Assembly (NCBI GenBank): GCA_964488085.1
Contig: CAZATK010000007.1
Span: forward strand, 1 to 27,728
Direction: 5' to 3'
Origin: CAZATK01 sp964488085
GTDB lineage: Bacteria > Patescibacteriota > Minisyncoccia > UBA6257 > UBA11618
DNA length: 27,728 bases
The position numbers and the translations under genes were made by a program. Numbering within the stretch: position 1 is the first letter of the stretch; the number at the start of each line of letters is the position of its first letter. Below, piece by piece: positions 13,798 to 20,439 of the stretch. Below the pieces are notes generated by a model that saw only the letters and a program-made list of their open reading frames with translations, ran no database searches and was not told the origin of the DNA.

Positions 13798-13803
13798 GTA
13801 CTT

Positions 13804-14451
13804 ATGGCCAAACCAGAGTCCTTACCCACACAAGATATTATTGAAATAGATCATTTTAAAAATGATGTAGTGGTATTAAAGAATGGCGGTTTTAGAAAGA
13901 TTTTATTAGTTTCAGGATTGAACTTTGATCTTAAATCCGAAGACGAAAAAAACCTTATCTTATTTACTTACCAAAATTTTTTAAACTCGCTTAGCTTTTC
14001 TGTTCAGCAGTTTATTCACAGTCGAAAAATTAATATTGATGATTACTTATCAAGGTTGGAACAAAGAAAAAATAATGAATCTAGTAATCTTATCAAGGGA
14101 TTAATAGACGAATATGTGACATTTATTAGATCGTTAGTCGCCCAAAATCCTATTATGTCCAAAACATTTTTTGTTGTAGTTCCTCATGATTCAGTTGATG
14201 TCGTTGAAGCCGGTAAAAGCATTTTTAATAAAATTACGAGAATTTTTAAGAAACCCGACAATAAACCGCCAGAAAATATAGAATCCATAAGCAAGTCCAA
14301 CCTTGATCAATTAGAACAAAAAGTAGATCAAGTTATTGTTGGCTTATCGCAAATCGGATTGCGCGTAGTGCCATTAAATCAAAAAGAGTTGGAAGAATTT
14401 TTTTATAATTTATATAATCCGGAAACAATTGAAAGAAAGAATGTATTATGA
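13804..14451 (+). CDS. TraC-like domain protein (split N-terminal part of a VirB4/TraC module)
   Basis: 215 aa from ATG 13804; an upstream in-frame ATG at 13759 lies in the repeat array and before the -10, so it is rejected. Features are TQDIIEIDHFKNDVVVLKNGGFRKILLVSG, a FTYQNFLNSLSFSVQQFIHSRKINIDDY segment, and KTFFVVVPHD, which resemble the N-terminal domain of TraC/VirB4 ('ai..gvl.l.dG.y..vlev...n.dlls..eq..l...f...l..l..p.q..v...'). In many systems this is fused to the ATPase; here it is a separate gene overlapping the ATPase gene by 4 nt (ATGA). No Walker motifs are present. It presumably binds the ATPase next door at the membrane. Confidence 0.75.
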   Translation: MAKPESLPTQDIIEIDHFKNDVVVLKNGGFRKILLVSGLNFDLKSEDEKNLILFTYQNFLNSLSFSVQQFIHSRKINIDDYLSRLEQRKNNESSNLIKGLIDEYVTFIRSLVAQNPIMSKTFFVVVPHDSVDVVEAGKSIFNKITRIFKKPDNKPPENIESISKSNLDQLEQKVDQVIVGLSQIGLRVVPLNQKELEEFFYNLYNPETIERKNVL

Positions 14452-16172
14452 ATCCCTCATCTTTAAATAAAGAAATAGAAAACATTATTGCGCCACCGGC
14501 AATAGAAATTACTCCTAATTATTTAAATATTGGGAAAAAGTTTGCAAAAACGCTTTTTATCGCTTCCTATCCTCGCTATCTTTCCACGGGATGGTTTTCT
14601 CCATTAGTTAATATTCCTGAATTAATAGACATTTCTATTTTTATTCATCCAATTAATACGGCCTTAGCATTAAAAAATCTAAGAAAAAAAGCCACTCAAA
14701 TAGAGGCCCAAATAATTGAACAGCAAGAAAAGGGGTTGGTAAGGAATCCTCTTTTAGAAACCGCATTTCAAGATGTGGAAAGTTTGCGCGACGCTCTTCA
14801 ACAAGCAAGAGAGAACTTGTTTAACGTAAGTATTTATCTCACATTTTACGCAGATAGCGTTGAAGAATTAAATAAACTAGAAGCCAAAATCAATAATTTA
14901 TTGGAAAGCCGTCTTATTTACGCAAAAAGCGCGATATTTCAACAATTAGATGGATGGGATTCCGTTTTGCCACTAGGCAACGATCGTTTGTCTATAAGCA
15001 CGCCTCTTAATTCTGGCCCCCTGTCATCTATATTTCCTTTTATTTCTGCTAATTTAACCTCCGACGATGGCGTGCTTTATGGAGTAAACCGACACAACAA
15101 CACTTTAATAATTTTTGACCGTTTTAGTTTAGAAAACGCTAATATGGTTATTTTTGCTAAATCAGGAGCCGGAAAGTCATATGCCACTAAACTAGAAACG
15201 CTAAGAATGATGATGTTAGGAATAGACGTAATGATAATAGACCCAGAAAATGAATACGAAAATCTTTCCGGAGCGGTAGGGGGCAGTTATTTTAAAATTT
15301 CTCTAGCATCAGAACATCATATCAATCCTTTTGATATCCCAGTTGTTCCCGCTGATGAAAGTCCCGATGACGCTCTGAAATCCCACATAGCCAACCTAAC
15401 AGGGTTATTGAAAATAATGGTTGGCCCTATAAAACCAGAAGAGGAAAGCATTTTAGATCGCGCCATAACCGAAACCTATGCCTTGAGAGATATAATTCCG
15501 GGCAAAGACTTCAAGAATAAACCCACACCGACATTATCTGACCTTGAATCGGTGCTGGAAAATCTAGTAGGCGGACAAAATATTGCACAACGGCTCTATC
15601 GTTTTACTAAAGGGACTTATTCCGGATTTACCAATCTACCGACGAACGTTAATATTCAAAATCGTTTGGTTGTTTTTTCCATCCGCGATCTTGATGAAGA
15701 ATTAAGACCGATAGCAATGTATATAATTATTAATTTCATATGGAATATTATCAAAAGCAATCTTAAAAAAAGAGTTCTTATTATTGATGAGGCGTGGTGG
15801 TTGATGAAATATCCAGACGGAGCATCCTTTATGTTTGGATTGGTAAAAAGAAGCCGTAAATATTTTTTGGGCGTAACTACTATTACTCAAGATGTAGAAG
15901 ATTTCTTTTTATCTCCCTACGGAAGGCCCATCATTACTAATTCTTCGTTGCAGTTGTTGCTAAAACAATCGCCGGCAATGATAGATATTGTAGTAAAAAC
16001 ATTTAATTTAACCGAAACCGAAAAAAGCTTTCTTCTGGAAGCCCCCATAGGCGAGGGTCTTTTTTTCGCGGGCTTAAATCATGTGGCAATTCAAGTGGTG
16101 GCCTCCTATCCGGAAGATAAAATTATCACTACCAAGCCAGAACAAATTTTGGAACAAAGGGGAAATAAATAA
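14448..16172 (+). CDS. virB4: VirB4/TraC-family secretion ATPase
   Basis: 574 aa. Walker A is KSGAGKS at residues 238-244 (IFAKSGAGKSYATKLE), followed by VMIIDPENEYENL, the typical post-Walker strand of the VirB4/HerA group. Walker B is VLIIDEAWWLMK (443-454), and the following TTITQDVEDFFLSPYGRPIITNSSLQLLLKQSP contains the conserved sensor Gln. This hexameric motor powers pilus assembly and substrate transfer in type IV secretion systems. The protein is shorter than canonical VirB4 (about 800 aa), consistent with its N-terminal domain being the separate preceding gene. No second (VirB11 or VirD4) ATPase is in the window, so this is the only visible motor of the block. It is followed 5 nt later by the next gene. 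Confidence 0.92.
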   Translation: MNPSSLNKEIENIIAPPAIEITPNYLNIGKKFAKTLFIASYPRYLSTGWFSPLVNIPELIDISIFIHPINTALALKNLRKKATQIEAQIIEQQEKGLVRNPLLETAFQDVESLRDALQQARENLFNVSIYLTFYADSVEELNKLEAKINNLLESRLIYAKSAIFQQLDGWDSVLPLGNDRLSISTPLNSGPLSSIFPFISANLTSDDGVLYGVNRHNNTLIIFDRFSLENANMVIFAKSGAGKSYATKLETLRMMMLGIDVMIIDPENEYENLSGAVGGSYFKISLASEHHINPFDIPVVPADESPDDALKSHIANLTGLLKIMVGPIKPEEESILDRAITETYALRDIIPGKDFKNKPTPTLSDLESVLENLVGGQNIAQRLYRFTKGTYSGFTNLPTNVNIQNRLVVFSIRDLDEELRPIAMYIIINFIWNIIKSNLKKRVLIIDEAWWLMKYPDGASFMFGLVKRSRKYFLGVTTITQDVEDFFLSPYGRPIITNSSLQLLLKQSPAMIDIVVKTFNLTETEKSFLLEAPIGEGLFFAGLNHVAIQVVASYPEDKIITTKPEQILEQRGNK

Positions 16173-16177
16173 ATAGG

Positions 16178-16546
16178 ATGGACGAGGAAAAACAATATAA
16201 AATTTCTGGCATGGAAGCCACTATATTGGTTCTGGTCTGCTTATTTTTTGATTTTCTTGATTTACTGGCAACATTTGCAGATATAATTGCCGGCATTGGA
16301 GAGGCATTAAAGTTAATGATTAACTTTATAATATCGCCAATACTTTGGTTTTGGACTACAATGAAAGGAGTGAAGTCGGAATGGGTTTTGTACGGCGGTC
16401 TTTTAGAAACAATTCCTATCTTTGGAAATACCTTACCCGTTAGAACAGTAACAATGCTCATACTTATATATATGGATTGGCACCCAAAAACTGCCGCTAT
16501 AGTAAAAACTACCACAAAGGTAATTAAACCAATTGAAAAAAAATGA
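16178..16546 (+). CDS. Unrecognised small membrane protein of the secretion-like block
   Basis: 122 aa with two hydrophobic regions: about residues 12-58 (ATILVLVCLFFDFLDLLATFADIIAGIGEALKL broken into two helices) and 88-99 (TVTMLILIYMDW). Acidic residues occur inside the first hydrophobic stretch (FDFLDLLATFAD), which is unusual and suggests helix packing in a complex. No family is recognised. The start has a weak purine-rich AATAGG directly upstream, and the stop overlaps the next start (ATGA). Placement between motor and exported proteins argues for a membrane subunit. Confidence 0.65.
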   Translation: MDEEKQYKISGMEATILVLVCLFFDFLDLLATFADIIAGIGEALKLMINFIISPILWFWTTMKGVKSEWVLYGGLLETIPIFGNTLPVRTVTMLILIYMDWHPKTAAIVKTTTKVIKPIEKK

Positions 16547-17118
16547 GAGCCCTCCTTGTTTCGTCAATAATTTTGTTAATTTTAATATCTTTAACCTCTC
16601 AACAATCCCTAGGAGAGACAATAACCCCAATTTTAATTATCACTTGGAAAGCTAATAATTACACGCCTGCTTTTTATTTAGGAAAATCTCTACCAACAGC
16701 TAAAACTAAAATAGACGTTGCATTGCAATTATTAGATAATAAAAAGTTAATAGATTTATCTAAAAACGACATCAGATGGTATGTAAATAATAAATTAGAA
16801 GATTCTGGTTTGGGATTGTTCAATTTTTCTTTTACCGCTCCTTATTTAGGAGAACAGTCAGTTTTATTAAGGGTGGTGGTTCTTAATTATAAAGGAGAAG
16901 AGTGGAACCAATTCCTTACTATTCCAATAGTAAGGCCCGAGGCAATAATTGATACGGCTGACTCAGCTCAATTAAAACCCCTGCCTTATTTTTTTAACAT
17001 TCCTTCCGACAATAAATTAAAGGTGGACTGGGGCGAAGATGGCAAATATATTACCTTGAGAATTCAAAATCCAACCAGTCCTTTAGAGGTTGCCCAATCT
17101 TCTGTTTTAAAAAAATGA
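16543..17118 (+). CDS. Unrecognised exported protein with probable Ig-like fold
   Basis: 191 aa with a signal peptide (MRALLVSSIILLILISLTSQQSLG, cleavage expected before ETITP). The mature part alternates beta-like strands (ILIITWKANNYTPAFYLGKSLPTAKTKIDVALQLLDN, DIRWYVNNKLEDSGLGLFNFSFTAPYLGEQSVLLRVVVLNYKG) typical of immunoglobulin-like or PKD-like folds, with no cysteine. The function is likely surface or periplasm-space structural. It overlaps its neighbours by 4 nt on both sides (ATGA), so it is translated as part of the secretion-like operon. A VirB9-like role is conceivable from the beta-rich character but no motif supports it. Confidence 0.65.
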   Translation: MRALLVSSIILLILISLTSQQSLGETITPILIITWKANNYTPAFYLGKSLPTAKTKIDVALQLLDNKKLIDLSKNDIRWYVNNKLEDSGLGLFNFSFTAPYLGEQSVLLRVVVLNYKGEEWNQFLTIPIVRPEAIIDTADSAQLKPLPYFFNIPSDNKLKVDWGEDGKYITLRIQNPTSPLEVAQSSVLKK

Positions 17119-18011
17119 TTAAAATATTTCCAATTATAATTTTAATTTTGATCTTGTCGGCAACTCTTGTATTGGCGGCCACAACGCCTGCTCTTTGCGG
17201 TCCGCAAGGTGATGGTAGTTATATTTTGTGCTCACCAATTCCGGGTATTGAATCTAGAGTAACCGATATTGGGTCTTACATAACAAATATTTACCGTTTT
17301 GCTTTAATGATTGGGGGGGTAGTAGTTTTTTCTCGTGTTGTTTATGGAGGACTAAAATATTTATCTTCTGCAGGCAATGTCGCCTCTCAAAGCGACGCTA
17401 GAGATGTTATTACGCAAGCCATTTGGGGACTAGCGCTTCTTTTTGGCTCTTTCTTAATCTTAAATACTATTAATCCAAACTTAACTAATATAAGAGAGCC
17501 GGGGTTGCCAGAAATTGACAATAGCTCTCCGTCCGATTATAAAGACGGGTCCGCTTATCAACAACAACTAGAACAACGGTGGCAAGAAATGCGTTCTGGC
17601 GTAAAAGAAGGGTTCAGAAACGAAGAAACCACCGCTAAATCCACCCTTAATATTTTACAAGAACAAAGAAACTCGGAAACTAATCCGGAAAGAATTAGAG
17701 CGTTGGATACACAAATAGACGTTGCCCAACAAGAATTTACAAAAATTGCGCAAAATAGAATAAATTCTGAAGTTAATGATGTAACGGCGAGAATACAATA
17801 CTTAGAGGGCAAGAGCGGGGCAAGTGGCGATCCTAATGCAAGTATTTGGAGTAAGAGTGGCAGTAATTTATATAATTTCTTTACTAGCGGTCGTTTTTCG
17901 GGATTATCAGACGACGAAGGCAATGAGCTTAATTATTTGCGCTCCAAAAAGGAATCCTATGGCAGACAATTTGAAAACTTAAACCAAGGCACATTAGATT
18001 ATGAATACTAA
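17115..18011 (+). CDS. VirB2/TrbC-like pilin with a long coiled-coil tail
   Basis: 298 aa. A signal helix (1-21) is followed by TPALCGPQGDGSYILCSPIPGIESRV and then two helices, about 56-78 (IYRFALMIGGVVVFSRVVYGGLKYL) and 99-121 (AIWGLALLFGSFLILNTINP), with a small polar loop SSAGNVASQSDARDVI between. Two helices joined by a short basic/polar loop after a signal peptide is the VirB2/TrbC pilin pattern, and the 'GGLKYLTSAG...A...I..A..GL.LL..S..IL.TINP' form is common in CPR genomes. Unlike a normal pilin (about 100 aa) it continues for 170 residues of charged, coiled-coil-like sequence (EQRWQEMRSGVKEG..., QQEFTKIAQNR), so it may be a modified pilin or a pilin-channel hybrid. It overlaps the next gene by 11 nt. 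Confidence 0.78.
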   Translation: MIKIFPIIILILILSATLVLAATTPALCGPQGDGSYILCSPIPGIESRVTDIGSYITNIYRFALMIGGVVVFSRVVYGGLKYLSSAGNVASQSDARDVITQAIWGLALLFGSFLILNTINPNLTNIREPGLPEIDNSSPSDYKDGSAYQQQLEQRWQEMRSGVKEGFRNEETTAKSTLNILQEQRNSETNPERIRALDTQIDVAQQEFTKIAQNRINSEVNDVTARIQYLEGKSGASGDPNASIWSKSGSNLYNFFTSGRFSGLSDDEGNELNYLRSKKESYGRQFENLNQGTLDYEY

Positions 18012-18843
18012 AAAAATAATATTAATAGTCTTAATAGTAATAATTGTTGCGCTATCTATTGGTTTTATATTTTATTTAGGAAGAAAAGTTTTTAACACGC
18101 CAGCATTAACAGAGCAACAACTCGCTGACACCAGCGATTCTAATAAAACATCCCTAGAGCCCGTCTCAGACGAATCAGAAGAGGATTTTTATAGAGGTCT
18201 TCTTGCTAAAAACATCAGTCCCGATAATACTAGAAAAGTTCAATTTGAAAAAGATTTAAAAATCATTAATCTAAAAACAAACAAGGTTCAGCAAACAGAA
18301 AAAGTTAATCTGGAAGATGTAAATGTCGCATGGATTAAGCCCGACGAAATCTTTATTATTGAAAAACCGTCAATTCTCATACCCTCGTCAATTTGGAGTT
18401 ATAATTTAAAAAATAAAAATCTGGACTATGTTTTTCAGAACGAACCCGGCTTAATGGCAAATTGGTCTAAAGACGGTAATCTGGTTTTAAAGTTTAATGG
18501 AGAATTATCTCTGGTGAATAATAAAACTGGTCAAGTGATTAACTTGCCCTTTATGACCCTACCTAATAAATGCGCTTTTTCTAACGACAACGAAGAAAAA
18601 ATATACTGCGCCGTTCCAAAAACAATACCGTCTAGCGTTACGCTTCCAGACGACTACTTAAAAAATAAGTTTTATTCACAAGACCAAATAATATCTTTGA
18701 CGGTTAATCCAACTAAAATGCAAATAATACTTGATCAGACAGATGATCTGAAGAAATTAGATGCCGTTGATTTAATGGTTATAAACGACGATCTTTATTT
18801 TACAAATCGTTACGATAATAAAATCTATAAGATTGACTTATAA
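18001..18843 (+). CDS. Unrecognised membrane-anchored beta-propeller-like protein, last gene of the block
   Basis: 280 aa. N-terminal helix (residues 6-27, ILIVLIVIIVALSIGFIFYLG) then an acidic Ser/Asp/Glu linker and repeated beta-type blades: VNVAWIKPDEIFII, SSIWSYNLKNKNLDYVF, LMANWSKDGNLVLKF, ELSLVNNKTGQVINL, DLYFTNRYDNKIYKI. The spacing of W/F-S..G..L and D.N.I.KI motifs resembles TolB/WD40-like propeller repeats but is too degenerate for a named family. It predicts an extracytoplasmic beta-rich domain tethered to the membrane. It overlaps the pilin gene by 11 nt, and its 3' end overlaps the convergent jag gene. Confidence 0.65.
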   Translation: MNTKKIILIVLIVIIVALSIGFIFYLGRKVFNTPALTEQQLADTSDSNKTSLEPVSDESEEDFYRGLLAKNISPDNTRKVQFEKDLKIINLKTNKVQQTEKVNLEDVNVAWIKPDEIFIIEKPSILIPSSIWSYNLKNKNLDYVFQNEPGLMANWSKDGNLVLKFNGELSLVNNKTGQVINLPFMTLPNKCAFSNDNEEKIYCAVPKTIPSSVTLPDDYLKNKFYSQDQIISLTVNPTKMQIILDQTDDLKKLDAVDLMVINDDLYFTNRYDNKIYKIDL

Positions 18844-18860
18844 TAAGGGCTTTATTATAA
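18838..18860. terminator. AT-rich hairpin over convergent stop codons
   Basis: TTATAATAA (18838-18846) and TTATTATAA (18852-18860) form a 9-bp stem with a 5-nt GGGCT loop, spanning the stop codons of the plus-strand secretion block and of minus-strand jag. It is AT-only, so weak as a terminator. Confidence 0.4.
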
Positions 18861-19272
18861 CTTGTCGTTCTGTTCCTTCACCGATGCTTTCTGTTTTAAC
18901 ATCGGGACGAATAGCTAGTTCGGTATGGATTAGTCTTCTTTCATAGGCATTCATCGCTGGTAGTTTAATCTCTGCTTTTGTCGTGGTGGCTTTTCTAGCG
19001 GCGGCTCTTGCCAGTTCCAAAATAATCCTTTCTCTTTCTTTTCGATAATTATTGACGTCAACATAAATGTTTTCGCTAATATTATTTTTCTTACCCAACA
19101 AACGAACTATGTGAGAGAAATCGCTAATCATGTTTGGCAACCACTCCTTCATCCATTCGCCATCATTAATAAGAATAGAGATTCTGTGTCCCGTTGCATC
19201 AAAACTAACACTAAGATCCTTAAATCCCATTAACTCAACTATTTTTTGGGTTGTTTGTTGTAGTGGTTCCAT
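18838..19272 (-). CDS. jag: Jag/KhpB-like RNA-binding protein (KH-R3H)
   Basis: 144 aa. The C-terminal half is a clear R3H domain: RERIILELARAAARKA...AMNAYERRLIHTELA...VKTESIGEGTERQVIIKP. The middle contains a degenerate KH domain (ILINDGEWMKEWLPNMISDFSHIVRLLGKK). The Jag-N domain of longer homologues is absent. KhpB binds RNA and is linked to cell elongation and division in Gram-positive bacteria; its place downstream of yidC is the usual synteny. It overlaps yidC by 38 nt, so it is the last gene of rpmH-rnpA-yidC-jag. Six bases at its 3' end overlap the convergent secretion block. Confidence 0.88.
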   Translation of the reverse strand: MEPLQQTTQKIVELMGFKDLSVSFDATGHRISILINDGEWMKEWLPNMISDFSHIVRLLGKKNNISENIYVDVNNYRKERERIILELARAAARKATTTKAEIKLPAMNAYERRLIHTELAIRPDVKTESIGEGTERQVIIKPLL

Positions 19273-19933
19273 TTTTATCTTCTTTTTCTAGTTGTTTATT
19301 AATATACAATTGTTGTCCTATAGAAAAAACTGTAGTAGCAAGCCAGTAAAGCCCGATGGCTGATGGCAAGCTATATAAAACAACAACTGTAATTAGTGGT
19401 CCTAAAAATATCATATTTCTCATCATTTTGAAAGAGGGCGAATTCTCTTGTCCTGTCCTTGCTTTCGGTAAACTTAATTTGCCTTGAAAATACTGTAGAA
19501 TGGTCGCCATTGCTACTATTAAAAAATTTGTACTCTGCAGATCTACTAATCCTAAAAAGATATTATTTAAGCCGGAGGGGGGATGTAAGAAAACATTATA
19601 AAGGCCTATTAAGATAGGCAGTTGTATTAAAATAATTAAAAAGCTGGAAAAGGGATTAACTTTATGTTGTCTATACAACTCCATCATTGCTAGCCCCTGC
19701 TTTTCTCTGTCATTTTTGTGTAATTGTTGAATTTTTTCTATTTCTGGCTGAATCTTTTGTAATAAAGTTTGATTGCGAAATCCTTTATAAAACAAGGGGA
19801 AGAGCGCCAATCTTATAATAAGAGTCAATAATATAATAGCTACGCCCAGATCCTGAAAGGCAACATAATTATAGAGAAAGACTAAGCTGTCAATTAAAGG
19901 ATTAGTGAAAAATGTATGAAATAAATTGATCAT
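19235..19933 (-). CDS. yidC: YidC/Oxa1 membrane protein insertase
   Basis: 232 aa, the short form without the large periplasmic domain of proteobacterial YidC. Five helices: FVYNYVAF/LGVAIILLTLIIRLALFPLF region, SSFLIILIQLPILIGLYNVF, TNFLIVAMATILQYFQGKLS, NMIFLGPLITVVVLYSLPSAIGLYW and LATTVFSIGQQLYI. The hydrophilic-groove arginine is in LLTLIIRLALFPL. YidC inserts and folds inner-membrane proteins, presumably including the many small membrane proteins of this region. It overlaps rnpA by 32 nt and jag by 38 nt; such long overlaps imply strict coupling. Confidence 0.93.
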   Translation of the reverse strand: MINLFHTFFTNPLIDSLVFLYNYVAFQDLGVAIILLTLIIRLALFPLFYKGFRNQTLLQKIQPEIEKIQQLHKNDREKQGLAMMELYRQHKVNPFSSFLIILIQLPILIGLYNVFLHPPSGLNNIFLGLVDLQSTNFLIVAMATILQYFQGKLSLPKARTGQENSPSFKMMRNMIFLGPLITVVVLYSLPSAIGLYWLATTVFSIGQQLYINKQLEKEDKNGTTTTNNPKNS

Positions 19934-20213
19934 CGATTTGTTTTTGGTTTAGTTCTTTCCAGTTATTAAGCACTATTAAATAATCCGCTTTTTGCCACTT
20001 ATCCATAACCGATCGCAAGGCCGAAAATATCATTCGCTTTATTTTATTTCTTTGAACGGCAGAATTAACTAGTTTCTTACTAATGATAATTCCAAATCTA
20101 CTATAAGAAAGATTGTTAAGAAAAACCTTGATAGTAAAAAAGTCTCCCCGATAAGTCCTTCCTTTTTTATTTAATAATTCTTGTATAGGTAAACGGATCT
20201 TTTTCGGCAACAT
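19902..20213 (-). CDS. rnpA: Ribonuclease P protein component
   Basis: 103 aa, with the RnpA signature SAVQRNKIKRMIFSALR (family 'RN..KR..RE..R') near residues 51-67 and the upstream beta strand FGIIISKKLVNSA. With the RNase P RNA (not in the window) it processes tRNA 5' ends. The ATG overlaps the rpmH stop as TAATG, the standard rpmH-rnpA pair. The N-terminal MLPKKIRLP matches the usual 'LPK..RL' start. Confidence 0.93.
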   Translation of the reverse strand: MLPKKIRLPIQELLNKKGRTYRGDFFTIKVFLNNLSYSRFGIIISKKLVNSAVQRNKIKRMIFSALRSVMDKWQKADYLIVLNNWKELNQKQIDDQFISYIFH

Positions 20214-20347
20214 TATACAGTAAGCTTATGTCTTCCTTTCTGGCGACGCTTTCTTAACGCCCTCCTACCACCTACCATTCTCATTCTTTTTAAAAATCCG
20301 TGCGTTCTTCTCCTCTTTTTCTTTTTTGGCTGATAAGTCTTACTCAT
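20213..20347 (-). CDS. rpmH: 50S ribosomal protein L34
   Basis: 44 aa, the normal size of bL34. Reading the minus strand from ATG 20347 gives MSKTYQPKKKKRRRTHGF, then LKRMRMVGGRRALRKRRQKG and RHKLTV, the invariant L34 pattern. It is the first gene of rpmH-rnpA-yidC-jag; the gene calling is unambiguous although it is below common length cutoffs. Its promoter carries two DnaA boxes and its -10 lies 6 nt from the ATG, so the mRNA is probably leaderless. Confidence 0.97.
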   Translation of the reverse strand: MSKTYQPKKKKRRRTHGFLKRMRMVGGRRALRKRRQKGRHKLTV

Positions 20348-20353
20348 TGGAGT

Positions 20354-20382
20354 ATTCTAACAGGTTATCCACACCTTATCAA
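20354..20382 (-). promoter_or_regulatory. rpmH promoter with two overlapping DnaA boxes
   Basis: On the minus strand: TTGATA (20377-20382), 17-nt spacer, TAGAAT (20354-20359), 6 nt to the ATG. DnaA boxes, written on the plus strand, are TTATCCACA (20365-20373, perfect consensus, inside the spacer) and TTATCAACA (20376-20384, covering the -35). DnaA bound here would compete with RNA polymerase. Confidence 0.7.
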
Positions 20383-20405
20383 CACATATTAGTTTTCTGT
20401 CACTA

Positions 20406-20433
20406 TTGACCGAGACCAGTCACGCACTAGAAT
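20406..20433 (+). promoter_or_regulatory. dnaA promoter, leaderless
   Basis: TTGACC (20406-20411), 16-nt spacer, TAGAAT (20428-20433), 6 nt before ATG 20440. It diverges from the rpmH promoter, and both share the DnaA-box region at 20365-20384. Confidence 0.65.
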
Positions 20434-20439
20434 GAAGTT

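Noticed and set aside
13759..13803. Upstream ATG for the TraC-like protein
   Set aside because: It lies in the heptad repeat array and before the -10 box; the added residues do not resemble the family.
16436..16444. CCCGTTAGA match to the inverted-repeat element end
   Set aside because: No partner TCTAACGGG nearby; it is simply codons for P-V-R in the 16178 gene.
8173..18843. Integrated conjugative element
   Set aside because: No integrase, relaxase, coupling protein or att repeats are seen, and the block is fitted between housekeeping genes with overlapping ends.
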